A stretch of DNA of 64,000 bases from Melieria omissa (taxonomy: Eukaryota > Arthropoda > Insecta > Diptera > Ulidiidae), in assembly GCA_963971225.1 (NCBI GenBank), contig OZ020270.1, positions 63,678,932 through 63,742,931 of the forward strand, read 5' to 3'. Below the pieces are notes generated by a model that had not been told where the DNA came from, searched no databases, and was given only the letters and a program-made list of their open reading frames with translations. A program made the translations under genes and the position numbers. Positions 1 through 9,785 of this stretch are shown here, piece after piece (position 1 is the stretch's first letter; each line of letters begins with the position of its first letter).

Positions 1-3000
1 GTATAAGTATAAGTATAAGTATAAGTATAAGTATAAGTATAAGTATAAGTATAAGTATAAGTATAAGTATAAGTATAAGTATAAGTATAAGTATAAGTAT
101 AAGTATAAGTATAAGTATAAGTATAAGTATAAGTATAAGTATAAGTATAAGTATAAGTATAAGTATAAGTATAAGTATAAGTATAAGTATAAGTATAAGT
201 ATAAGTATAAGTATAAGTATAAGTATAAGTATAAGTATAAGTATAAGTATAAGTATAAGTATAAGTATAAGTATAAGTATAAGTATAAGTATAAGTATAA
301 GTATAAGTATAAGTATAAGTATAAGTATAAGTATAAGTATAAGTATAAGTATAAGTATAAGTATAAGTATAAGTATAAGTATAAGTATAAGTATAAGTAT
401 AAGTATAAGTATAAGTATAAGTATAAGTATAAGTATAAGTATAAGTATAAGTATAAGTATAAGTATAAGTATAAGTATAAGTATAAGTATAAGTATAAGT
501 ATAAGTATAAGTATAAGTATAAGTATAAGTATAAGTATAAGTATAAGTATAAGTATAAGTATAAGTATAAGTATAAGTATAAGTATAAGTATAAGTATAA
601 GTATAAGTATAAGTATAAGTATAAGTATAAGTATAAGTATAAGTATAAGTATAAGTATAAGTATAAGTATAAGTATAAGTATAAGTATAAGTATAAGTAT
701 AAGTATAAGTATAAGTATAAGTATAAGTATAAGTATAAGTATAAGTATAAGTATAAGTATAAGTATAAGTATAAGTATAAGTATAAGTATAAGTATAAGT
801 ATAAGTATAAGTATAAGTATAAGTATAAGTATAAGTATAAGTATAAGTATAAGTATAAGTATAAGTATAAGTATAAGTATAAGTATAAGTATAAGTATAA
901 GTATAAGTATAAGTATAAGTATAAGTATAAGTATAAGTATAAGTATAAGTATAAGTATAAGTATAAGTATAAGTATAAGTATAAGTATAAGTATAAGTAT
1001 AAGTATAAGTATAAGTATAAGTATAAGTATAAGTATAAGTATAAGTATAAGTATAAGTATAAGTATAAGTATAAGTATAAGTATAAGTATAAGTATAAGT
1101 ATAAGTATAAGTATAAGTATAAGTATAAGTATAAGTATAAGTATAAGTATAAGTATAAGTATAAGTATAAGTATAAGTATAAGTATAAGTATAAGTATAA
1201 GTATAAGTATAAGTATAAGTATAAGTATAAGTATAAGTATAAGTATAAGTATAAGTATAAGTATAAGTATAAGTATAAGTATAAGTATAAGTATAAGTAT
1301 AAGTATAAGTATAAGTATAAGTATAAGTATAAGTATAAGTATAAGTATAAGTATAAGTATAAGTATAAGTATAAGTATAAGTATAAGTATAAGTATAAGT
1401 ATAAGTATAAGTATAAGTATAAGTATAAGTATAAGTATAAGTATAAGTATAAGTATAAGTATAAGTATAAGTATAAGTATAAGTATAAGTATAAGTATAA
1501 GTATAAGTATAAGTATAAGTATAAGTATAAGTATAAGTATAAGTATAAGTATAAGTATAAGTATAAGTATAAGTATAAGTATAAGTATAAGTATAAGTAT
1601 AAGTATAAGTATAAGTATAAGTATAAGTATAAGTATAAGTATAAGTATAAGTATAAGTATAAGTATAAGTATAAGTATAAGTATAAGTATAAGTATAAGT
1701 ATAAGTATAAGTATAAGTATAAGTATAAGTATAAGTATAAGTATAAGTATAAGTATAAGTATAAGTATAAGTATAAGTATAAGTATAAGTATAAGTATAA
1801 GTATAAGTATAAGTATAAGTATAAGTATAAGTATAAGTATAAGTATAAGTATAAGTATAAGTATAAGTATAAGTATAAGTATAAGTATAAGTATAAGTAT
1901 AAGTATAAGTATAAGTATAAGTATAAGTATAAGTATAAGTATAAGTATAAGTATAAGTATAAGTATAAGTATAAGTATAAGTATAAGTATAAGTATAAGT
2001 ATAAGTATAAGTATAAGTATAAGTATAAGTATAAGTATAAGTATAAGTATAAGTATAAGTATAAGTATAAGTATAAGTATAAGTATAAGTATAAGTATAA
2101 GTATAAGTATAAGTATAAGTATAAGTATAAGTATAAGTATAAGTATAAGTATAAGTATAAGTATAAGTATAAGTATAAGTATAAGTATAAGTATAAGTAT
2201 AAGTATAAGTATAAGTATAAGTATAAGTATAAGTATAAGTATAAGTATAAGTATAAGTATAAGTATAAGTATAAGTATAAGTATAAGTATAAGTATAAGT
2301 ATAAGTATAAGTATAAGTATAAGTATAAGTATAAGTATAAGTATAAGTATAAGTATAAGTATAAGTATAAGTATAAGTATAAGTATAAGTATAAGTATAA
2401 GTATAAGTATAAGTATAAGTATAAGTATAAGTATAAGTATAAGTATAAGTATAAGTATAAGTATAAGTATAAGTATAAGTATAAGTATAAGTATAAGTAT
2501 AAGTATAAGTATAAGTATAAGTATAAGTATAAGTATAAGTATAAGTATAAGTATAAGTATAAGTATAAGTATAAGTATAAGTATAAGTATAAGTATAAGT
2601 ATAAGTATAAGTATAAGTATAAGTATAAGTATAAGTATAAGTATAAGTATAAGTATAAGTATAAGTATAAGTATAAGTATAAGTATAAGTATAAGTATAA
2701 GTATAAGTATAAGTATAAGTATAAGTATAAGTATAAGTATAAGTATAAGTATAAGTATAAGTATAAGTATAAGTATAAGTATAAGTATAAGTATAAGTAT
2801 AAGTATAAGTATAAGTATAAGTATAAGTATAAGTATAAGTATAAGTATAAGTATAAGTATAAGTATAAGTATAAGTATAAGTATAAGTATAAGTATAAGT
2901 ATAAGTATAAGTATAAGTATAAGTATAAGTATAAGTATAAGTATAAGTATAAGTATAAGTATAAGTATAAGTATAAGTATAAGTATAAGTATAAGTATAA

Positions 3001-3610
3001 GTATAAGTATAAGTATAAGTATAAGTATAAGTATAAGTATAAGTATAAGTATAAGTATAAGTATAAGTATAAGTATAAGTATAAGTATAAGTATAAGTAT
3101 AAGTATAAGTATAAGTATAAGTATAAGTATAAGTATAAGTATAAGTATAAGTATAAGTATAAGTATAAGTATAAGTATAAGTATAAGTATAAGTATAAGT
3201 ATAAGTATAAGTATAAGTATAAGTATAAGTATAAGTATAAGTATAAGTATAAGTATAAGTATAAGTATAAGTATAAGTATAAGTATAAGTATAAGTATAA
3301 GTATAAGTATAAGTATAAGTATAAGTATAAGTATAAGTATAAGTATAAGTATAAGTATAAGTATAAGTATAAGTATAAGTATAAGTATAAGTATAAGTAT
3401 AAGTATAAGTATAAGTATAAGTATAAGTATAAGTATAAGTATAAGTATAAGTATAAGTATAAGTATAAGTATAAGTATAAGTATAAGTATAAGTATAAGT
3501 ATAAGTATAAGTATAAGTATAAGTATAAGTATAAGTATAAGTATAAGTATAAGTATAAGTATAAGTATAAGTATAAGTATAAGTATAAGTATAAGTATAA
3601 GTATAAGTAT
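1..3610. repeat. Perfect (GTATAA)n hexanucleotide array
   Basis: About 601 uninterrupted copies of GTATAA run from the first base of the window to about 3610, with no substitution or indel visible. At 3611-3640 the repeat degenerates into AT-rich variants (TATATTATAAGTATAATTAT) before unique sequence begins. The left end lies outside the window. No reading frame is sustained. The absence of variants points to recent expansion or to an assembly that collapsed variation. Confidence 0.97.
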
Positions 3611-3774
3611 ATTATAAGTATAATTATATCTGTTAAGTTCTAGTATGACCAATATTCCTACTACTAAACCTAGAAAATACAGTGGGTATTTCCCTTTGGT
3701 GTCGACGGGTGTTGTTGCAGCTGCTGCGTTGTTGTTGGCAACAACGATTTCTTCCCTGCTGTGTCGTCCTCCCA

Positions 3775-4191
3775 TCAGTGTCGTCTTGCCGCTTGGATTT
3801 CCTGGAGTAGTTTTGTTTTTCCTTCTTTACGTGGTTCTTGTTGCAGCTCTCGGTGCAGGACTGCTAGTGCCTGTCGTTGGCGTACCTTCTTTCCTGCGCG
3901 TGGTCTTCTGTTGGGTCGGTGGGTGGGTTTATGTTGGTGGTTGTTCTCTTCCTTATGTTGGTGGTTGTTCTCTTCCTTCGGGGTTGTGTATTTTTTTGCT
4001 TGGCGTCTCTTGTATTCCTCTATTGTCAGAGGTTTTGGTCCAGCCGTTAGTGAAGTTGGTTTATAGGGTGGTGCGTCGTGTTGAGTCCTCGGTTTGTCCT
4101 CGTCTTTGTCTTCTCGGGGGTCGTACAAATGTTGTTGTGTGATGCTGACCAATTTGTCGAAAATGGAGTTGAATTCCTCGTGATCGGACAT
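3775..4191 (-). CDS. Unrecognised 138-codon ORF, possibly a gag-like fragment
   Basis: An open frame on the minus strand encodes a hydrophilic, Lys/Arg/Gln-rich protein beginning MSDHEEFNSIFDKL. It contains the motif PLTIEEYKRRQ at about residues 54-64 and an in-frame 9-residue tandem duplication (KEENNHQHK twice, about residues 72-89), followed by a basic, Arg-rich C terminus. No signal peptide, membrane segment or zinc knuckle is visible. The composition resembles the N-terminal part of some retrotransposon gag proteins, but I do not recognise the family. The antiparallel hydrophobic ORF at 3645-4142 is more likely the shadow, because low-complexity basic coding produces it. The neighbours are a satellite array and transposon fragments. 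Confidence 0.3.
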   Translation of the reverse strand: MSDHEEFNSIFDKLVSITQQHLYDPREDKDEDKPRTQHDAPPYKPTSLTAGPKPLTIEEYKRRQAKKYTTPKEENNHQHKEENNHQHKPTHRPNRRPRAGKKVRQRQALAVLHRELQQEPRKEGKTKLLQEIQAARRH

Positions 4192-4814
4192 CTGGTTCGG
4201 GTGGAAACATTGTCGAATCTTGATGGATTTTGTTAAGATCGACGTTGAAGTCAGATTTTGTGTTTGGTCTGATTTTGGCAGTCAGAAGATCTGGTCTGTG
4301 TTTTGCAGGATCGCCATGTAGGGGTAAAAACTGCCATTTCGCCTACAGGGGGTACTGAGTGAATGTGTGTGGGAAAGTGTAAATTGGTCTATTATTGGCG
4401 GACCTCGCCTCAACTGTGGATGGCTAAGTTAGAGCCTCAGTGAACTTCTTTGCGATAAATTAAAACGCAGGGTTTCGGTTTGCCGCAAGAACAGAAGTTA
4501 ACTTTATTCCGTAAAAACTATGGCTTATAAAGAAACACATAACTGTTATATTCGAATAGCATTTCCAATACTCCGCCCATTATTCCAGAGCACAGTTTAA
4601 CTGACCAATCCGTAGGCAAGGACCAAAATAGCTGATCTTGCACATTTCCGTTAGGAACAGTGCGCTGCGGTAGGTAGCGTTGAACTCGCTCGGCCGCCGT
4701 CACAAGTGCTGACTTGCTTTGTTTACAACCTGACACCAGTGCATAACGGAATATGTAATTGCACGATCAGACGGATAATGTCGGTGTGAGTGACCATGTG
4801 GTACCACTACACCA
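4192..4814. other. Spacer with no recognised gene
   Basis: No sustained open frame, RNA gene or terminal repeat is visible. The stretch leads into the RNase H remnant at 4815 and may contain its decayed upstream coding sequence. Confidence 0.4.
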
Positions 4815-4944
4815 CATACTATTACGTGGTTCACAGACGGCTCCAAAACGCACGATAGAACAGGGGCGGGGGTATTTGGACCTTGCTTCAAGCACTATGA
4901 GCCCACGGCGAATACACCCAGCATATTTCAAGCAGAGTTATAGC
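4815..4944 (+). pseudogene. RNase H fragment of a non-LTR retrotransposon
   Basis: Translation from 4815 gives an RNase H N-terminal signature: ITWFTDGSKT, with the first catalytic Asp, then GAGVFGP, then SIFQAEL, with the second catalytic residue (Glu). Jockey/I-like retrotransposons carry this order in their C-terminal RNase H. The fragment ends exactly where a P-superfamily terminus begins at 4945. The last host bases, GTTATAG, are 7 bp long, as expected for a target-duplication half, although the partner end is not in the window. Only about 43 residues survive, so this is a relic. Confidence 0.65.
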
Positions 4945-5170
4945 CCTAAGAAAATAAACACATAGAGGTACCACGCAGTACAAACATTTTCGGTCAAGCA
5001 AATTTAGCACAGTAGGTCCCACACGTACTTCGGCTATTCGAAGTTTTGTCGCTGGCTTTGGCAAACTTCAATTTTCGAAGTTCACCTTCATTCTTTGTGG
5101 GATGTTCGACAAGGAACATCAATTGCGAGCTGTGCTGCCGGGCACGAGACGGCGCGCCGCACAGTGGCTG
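4945..5170 (+). mobile_element. Left terminus of a P-superfamily transposon (fragment)
   Basis: The sequence is closely similar to the left end of the large P-superfamily element at 47535. Both share the terminus (C)CCTAAG.AAATAAACACATAGAGGT, the block 'AGTAGGTCCCACACGTACTTCGG' split over its first 70 bp, and the run up to 'CGGCGCGCCGC'. Similarity stops at about 5168. The internal region and right end are missing, so this is a deletion remnant. Its 5' flank is an RNase H reading frame. Confidence 0.8.
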
Positions 5171-6596
5171 ATTCTGCCGACGTACGTTGCAAAAGTCGAT
5201 GTTGTCATGTTCGATTTGGGGGAAACTGTTATACTTGTCCGATAGATAAATGCTTGGACCTAAGAAATCCGAAAACCTTAACTAAATTGGACAAATAGGT
5301 TTGCTTGTAGAGCCCAGCAAAGTTGAGCAATTTTTAGAGTGTGAAATAATATCAGCAATTTGCACTTTTTCGGCAAAGCTTAAGTTTTAAAATACGGAAA
5401 GGAGCAAATTAATTGAAACTTTTTGCGCCAGCATTGCAAAAGAAGGCATTTGTAGTAAATAATTAAATATAGGAAAAAAAGTTGGTTGTTGTTGTTGTCT
5501 TTTCATAGGCACTCACTTGAAGCACTGTTTTTATCACTCTTTTTGAACTTTCGATAGACTTCCAAAAAAAAGGCCATACTTGCCACGGTTCCGTCTTTGG
5601 GAAAATTGTTCACTAGTCTTCTGTGAGTACTGCCCTGAAGAGATCGGGTGCCCGATTTTGCCCGACTGGATTTTACAGTGATTTTTCTGTGGCCACCTCG
5701 CGCAATTTTGTGCTTTCGGGTGCGTGTGTTCGAACAAGTTCGTCAAGATTTTGATAGTGAATCAATTACACGCGATTATAATCGTTGCCAGGGCATGCAA
5801 ATTTGGATTTTGGCTTCATTTAAGATGTGATACAAGCTTGCAATTCAATATTAAGTCGACTTTTTTTTGGCGTATATTGCTGTAAGCTCGAAGTAAAGAG
5901 TACTTTTGCTGGATGTGCAGTTCGCACGTACGAAAAACAAGTTGGCTTTCATTTCCGGCAATCAGCTATCATGTATCCTTTGATGTAATGCTTTTGTTTT
6001 TAACAAAATACTTACACTGTGCCTGGCATACATTTTTTTTTTAATTGGAGCAAAACTCAGTCAGTCGCCATTAGTCTTAGAGTTGAACCGCGCCAATGAA
6101 ACAATTAGTTATTAAAAAACAAAAAGCAGACTTATATATATGTGCATTGCCTAAAACCCACTTATATGTCTGGGCTGTTCAAAAATCTCACAACGGGTAA
6201 AAACCTAAGAACTGCAGGTACCTGCTATTACTAGAAGCTTAGTGCCTGCCATTTGAATGTAAGTAAAGTTAGTTTCGAATTTAATTTAAACTAAACATCA
6301 CTTCAACTCCGCCACTGCAACTAAACCAAAGAAGAAGCACAATAATGTTTTTAAAAAATTCAAAGCTGTTTGAAATATTTACTATTTCGAAGACAAAGGG
6401 AGCAGTTCGTTCTGGTAACGTCGAATTGGTTACGTCAAAGGAAGTTTGCCAAAACATCTACGACTAACGAGAAGGACTTATCTATCAAGTTAAAATGGAT
6501 TGCGGCAAATCGTACCAAATTCAATTTTGTCCAGAGTAAGGAGGTGGTTAGAAGTGGTTAGAAAAAATAATATACTTCGATGCAAGAGATGCATAT
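5171..6596. other. AT-rich spacer, nothing recognised
   Basis: About 1.4 kb with only short ORFs (at most about 70 codons) and no family signature. A short (GTT)n run lies near 5485-5500. I see no tRNA, TIR or coding signal. Confidence 0.4.
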
Positions 6597-6950
6597 AGCA
6601 TAAGCGATGACCAACCATCGACATCAAAGGCGGCAAAAGGAAGGCCGAAAAAGTCAACTCAGGACTGTGCGTCATTCACTAAAAAAAGGAAGCTTATGGA
6701 GGCAACGGGAAAAATAACTGCCACCCACTTTTCAGAAGCTTTGATCATAAAATAAAATAAAGATCAGGGGAAAATGAAAGGCGTTATAGTGAAAGCAGTT
6801 TTACCAGCAAGCCCGGGTTGCTTTAAAAGAATAAAAAACAGTATGCCCACCCCACCCAATGTGCTACCGATCAAATATAGTCCTAATGAAGCTTTACCAT
6901 TGTTTTTAAACTTCGGATTGTCCAAAGAAAAATTGACTTTTTTGTACATT
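6597..6950 (+). pseudogene. Transib transposase N-terminal remnant
   Basis: Plus-strand translation gives GRPKKSTQDCASFTKKRKLM..., then an in-frame TAA, then NSMPTPPNVLPIKYSPNEALPLFLNFGLSKEKLTFL. This aligns along its length with the N-terminal half of the Transib transposase at 23101-24657 (minus), which has GRPTKTIAECSTFTRKRKLL and NSIPTPQNALPRQFTSEEALALFMDLGLSKGKY. It is therefore a second, highly truncated copy in opposite orientation. The catalytic core is absent. Both copies have TAA at the same place, right after the SEAL..K motif. Confidence 0.75.
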
Positions 6951-7283
6951 TTTCGAATTCTAGTTCTCATTTTGAAAGCAAAATTTATGAATTTGTATCT
7001 TTAAATTTGACTCTTTCAGCTTATTTCTTAAATTTCTTATTACTTTTCATCTTTTTTAATGCATTTTCATTAATTTTGCGACTGAAACTTATCATTGTTG
7101 CTCGCATTATTCTTATTTACAGTAAGCCGAAATTTGACAAAGTATTACGTAGCACCCTGTACCTCGATTGAGTTTATTTTTGAGAATACAATAGCCTGAT
7201 GAATTTCAAATCAACAGCAAAAAAAATTTTCCAATTATCTCTATTCGTTCAGGAGTTATTAATTTTGCAACCTGAAATGACAA
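6951..7283. other. Spacer, nothing recognised
   Basis: AT-rich sequence between the Transib remnant and an inverted LTR fragment. No ORF or repeat signature is seen. Confidence 0.4.
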
Positions 7284-7443
7284 ATTGAGCCACTGTGCGC
7301 CGTACCCGGCTGGCTTTTATACCTGTCCGGTTATCGCGCAGATCGTTCTCGCACATTCCAGAGTGGACTACAGGTTTCCATGATGATCGCGGGCCATCAT
7401 TGCCAGGTTGGACTAAAAGTTTCCATCATTGCCAGGTTGGACT
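7284..7443 (-). mobile_element. Inverted LTR fragment
   Basis: The reverse complement matches the promoter half of the LTR at 20293-27645 and at 8871. It contains the block around GGTATAAAAGCCAGCCGGGTACGG and the upstream units 'TAGTCCAACCTGGCAATGATGG', the latter present here as a short tandem duplication. It ends abruptly at a mariner coding junction near 7443. Confidence 0.75.
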
Positions 7444-7948
7444 GAGCTGTTGCAGCCGAATGAAACGATCACAGGGGAAATCTACCGACGACAATTGATG
7501 CGTTTGAGCCGAGCACTGCGCGAAAAACCGCCGGAATATGAAAAAAAGGCACGGCAAGGTAATTTTTCAACATGACAATGCTCGGCCACATGTTGCACAG
7601 GTCGTCAAAACCTACCTTGAAACGCTCAAATGGGATGTCCTCCCCCCCCCCCGTATAGTCCAGACCTTGCGCCATCCGATTACGATCTCTTCCGATCAAT
7701 GCAACATGGCCTGGCTGACCAGCACTTCTCCAATTATGAAGAAGTCAAAAACTGGATCGATTCGTGGATAGCGGAAAAGCCGGCCGAATTTTTCAGAAAG
7801 GGTATTCGTGAATTGCCAGAAAATTGGGAAAAAGTTATAGCTAGTGATGGACAATACTTTGAATATTAAATTTGTAACCATTTTTTCACAATAAAGCTTC
7901 AATTTTCAAAAAAAAAAACCCGCACGAATTATTCGGTACCCCTATTAG
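7444..7948 (+). pseudogene. DD34D mariner transposase, C-terminal relic
   Basis: Plus-strand coding resembles the mariner catalytic domain: ELLQPNETITGEIYRRQLM, then the second catalytic motif QHDNARPHVA (about 7568-7600), then YSPDLAPSDYHLF with the third Asp. Counting from HD to SD gives 34 intervening residues, so DD34D. A run of about 12 C near 7640 shifts the frame between these motifs. The C-terminal stretch ending DGQYFEY stops at 7867-7869, followed by AATAAA (7890s) and an A-rich end near 7948. The N-terminal helix-turn-helix and first Asp are absent, so the copy is dead. Confidence 0.85.
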
Positions 7949-8097
7949 AAACCATGGACTTTACGTGCACAAACTTGCACGTTTTTAAGAAATTTAGCAT
8001 TTGCAGTGACGTATGCAGTCAAAAATAGGGTCCTTTTTGCAGCATGGTTGGCAGGAAAACAGATCTGTGTGTATACTGCATAACTGTAAGATCATAT

Positions 8098-8870
8098 AAA
8101 ATGTGCCACGCCCCTTGACCAACGCCGATCAATTCTCATCAGTAGAATCCCACATCTATGAAACGACGGTACACTAAATTTCAATGCTGTGCGACTTACC
8201 ATTCAGATTTGAGTTGTATGGGCGATGCCACACCCCCTTGTTCAATACCAACTCCATTCCCTCTATCGAAAGATATGATTAAATGGCAGGTTCATACAAA
8301 GTTTCATTGATGTACGACTTACAGTTCTGCGCCATAAAAAATTTGCCACGCCCCTTATTCAACGCCCATAAAATTTTAACAGTAGAATGACACTTCTATG
8401 GGAAGATGGCATATTCAATTTCAATACTGTGCGGCTTACGATTCCGAAGCTATTCCATATAAAAGATTTAAGTTGTATGTGCGGTGCCACGCCCCCTTGG
8501 TAAATACTCGCCCCGTTCCCTCTGTGGAAAGTTATGAATAAATGGTAAATTCGTACTAAGTTTCATTGATGTGCGAGTAACAGTTACAAAATTATGCGGA
8601 TAGTTTGAGTCAAACAAATGTGCCACGCCCCTTGTCCAACGCCCATACAATTTTAACAGTAGGATAACCTATCTATGAAGCGACGGTACACTAAATTTCA
8701 ATGCTATGCAACTTACAATGCCGCAGCTATTCCATATAAAAGAAATGGTTTCTATGGGCGGTGCCACGCCCCCTTGTTAAATACCCGCCCTATTCCCTCT
8801 GCTGAAAGATATGATTAACTGGTAGGTTCATACCAAGTTGTATGGATGTACGACTTACAGTTCCGCTGCG
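8098..8870 (+). repeat. Helitron-type internal repeat ladder
   Basis: This is an imperfect tandem array of a unit of about 260-275 bp made of two related half-units. They alternate 'TGCCACGCCCCTTG.CCAACGCC' (near 8103, 8346, 8621) and 'GGTGCCACGCCCCCTTG..AATACC' (near 8227, 8486, 8761). The same ladder forms the body of the Helitron copies at 11515-20291, 18455-20279 and 44885-55500. It abuts a truncated LTR at about 8871. It is non-coding; no Helitron terminus is visible here. Confidence 0.75.
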
Positions 8871-9172
8871 ATCATCATGGAAACCTTTAGTCCACTCGGG
8901 AATGTGCGAGAACGATCTGCGCGATGGCCGGACAGGTATAAAAGGCAGGCGGGTGCGGCGCAGCGAGTCAGTCTTGGTTTAGACAAGTGAAGGTGCCACA
9001 CGGAGTAAATAAGCAAATAATTAAGTGTAAAGACAGTGAAGTGTAAAAGTGTGAAATAAAGTGATAAAGTGGTTTATTTTATTGTCTGCGTTTAAGAACC
9101 TGACTGTGTTTTATTTTCAAACTACACAATCCAGAGATACGTAACAGCCCACTAGACTTAGTATTCGTAACA
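8871..9172 (+). mobile_element. 5'-truncated solo LTR (copy 1)
   Basis: This is about 300 bp nearly identical to the LTR interrupted by the hAT at 20293-27645. It has a TATA box, an initiator, AATAAA at 9055-9060 and the shared 3' end GTATTCGTAACA. ATAT follows directly, the same four bases that flank the intact copy. No internal retroviral coding sequence is attached, so this is a solo or broken LTR. The family cannot be assigned from the LTR alone. Confidence 0.75.
8937..8973 (+). promoter_or_regulatory. LTR core promoter (TATA + initiator)
   Basis: TATAAAAG at 8937-8944 is followed by TCAGTC at 8968-8973, placing the initiator A 33 bp from the first T of the TATA box. This is the canonical arthropod Pol II core spacing. 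The same pair occurs in the other LTR copy at 20490-20525 with 32-bp spacing. It probably marks the U3/R boundary of the retroelement. Confidence 0.7.
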
Positions 9173-9313
9173 ATATATAGATGTAAGTTCCTGCACCAAA
9201 TTTCATCAATATATATTTTATAGTTTCCGAGACACTGTCAAAGTAGTATTTGGTTTGTATGGGAGGTGGGCGTGTCCATGATTGAAGTAATTTTTGGCGT
9301 ATAAACTTCTCTT

Positions 9314-9600
9314 GCCGGCCTTGATAGTGCAGCGGGTAGCGCGCTGTCTTCTCATACCAAAGGCTCCAGGTTCGATTCCTGGCTCGGGCTGGTGAACACC
9401 TCGTCTACTTTTTTCGCTATCCACATGAAGGGAATGAGAATTACAAGAATCGCACAAGTGCGCTCTTGGCAGGCAATGGCAAAACCTCCAAGTGTGAACG
9501 AAAAACTGCCAATCGCCGTTCGGATTCGACGTTAAACTGTATGTCCCCTCCTCCTTCCTTTCCCTATCCGCATAGAATGTGTGCTGTAACATATGTTGGA
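9314..9600 (+). repeat. tRNA-related SINE-like sequence
   Basis: A tRNA-like head starts at 9314. A-box-like TAGTGCAGCGGGTAGCGCG is followed by a perfect T-arm CCAGG-TTCGATT-CCTGG containing the B-box GGTTCGATTCC. The acceptor and anticodon arms pair poorly, so it is not a functional tRNA. About 200 bp of non-tRNA body follows, ending near CATATGTTGG. The minus-strand ORF across it (9218-9592) is a by-product. The element is most likely a tRNA-derived SINE. Confidence 0.55.
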
Positions 9601-9785
9601 AAGACAGTGTTGCATACGCATTTCAAAAACGGATGAAATATAAGATATAACTTTCATTTTTCTTCCCTATCCCCCATGGGTACAGTACAATGGTCTGAAA
9701 TGTACTGAGTGCTATGGAAGGCTTGTAGCATTCCTGCCCACCCAGACATACAACTTCTCTTTATAACAAAATCATATGTAGAAAA
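9601..9785. other. Spacer between SINE and element A
   Basis: No signature is seen. It may include the decayed 3' end of element A, whose RNase H and tail I cannot find. Confidence 0.3.

Noticed and set aside
1..3610. Telomeric repeat
   Set aside because: GTATAA is not a known telomere motif, and flies use retrotransposon or long satellite telomeres; there is no supporting subtelomeric feature.
3645..4142. 165-codon hydrophobic ORF on the plus strand
   Set aside because: It is antisense to a basic, Lys/Arg/Gln-rich ORF; the Val/Leu-rich composition is the expected shadow, and it directly follows a satellite.
9218..9592. 124-codon minus ORF over the SINE-like region
   Set aside because: It spans the tRNA-like head and body of a repeat, has no family signature and is best explained as chance.
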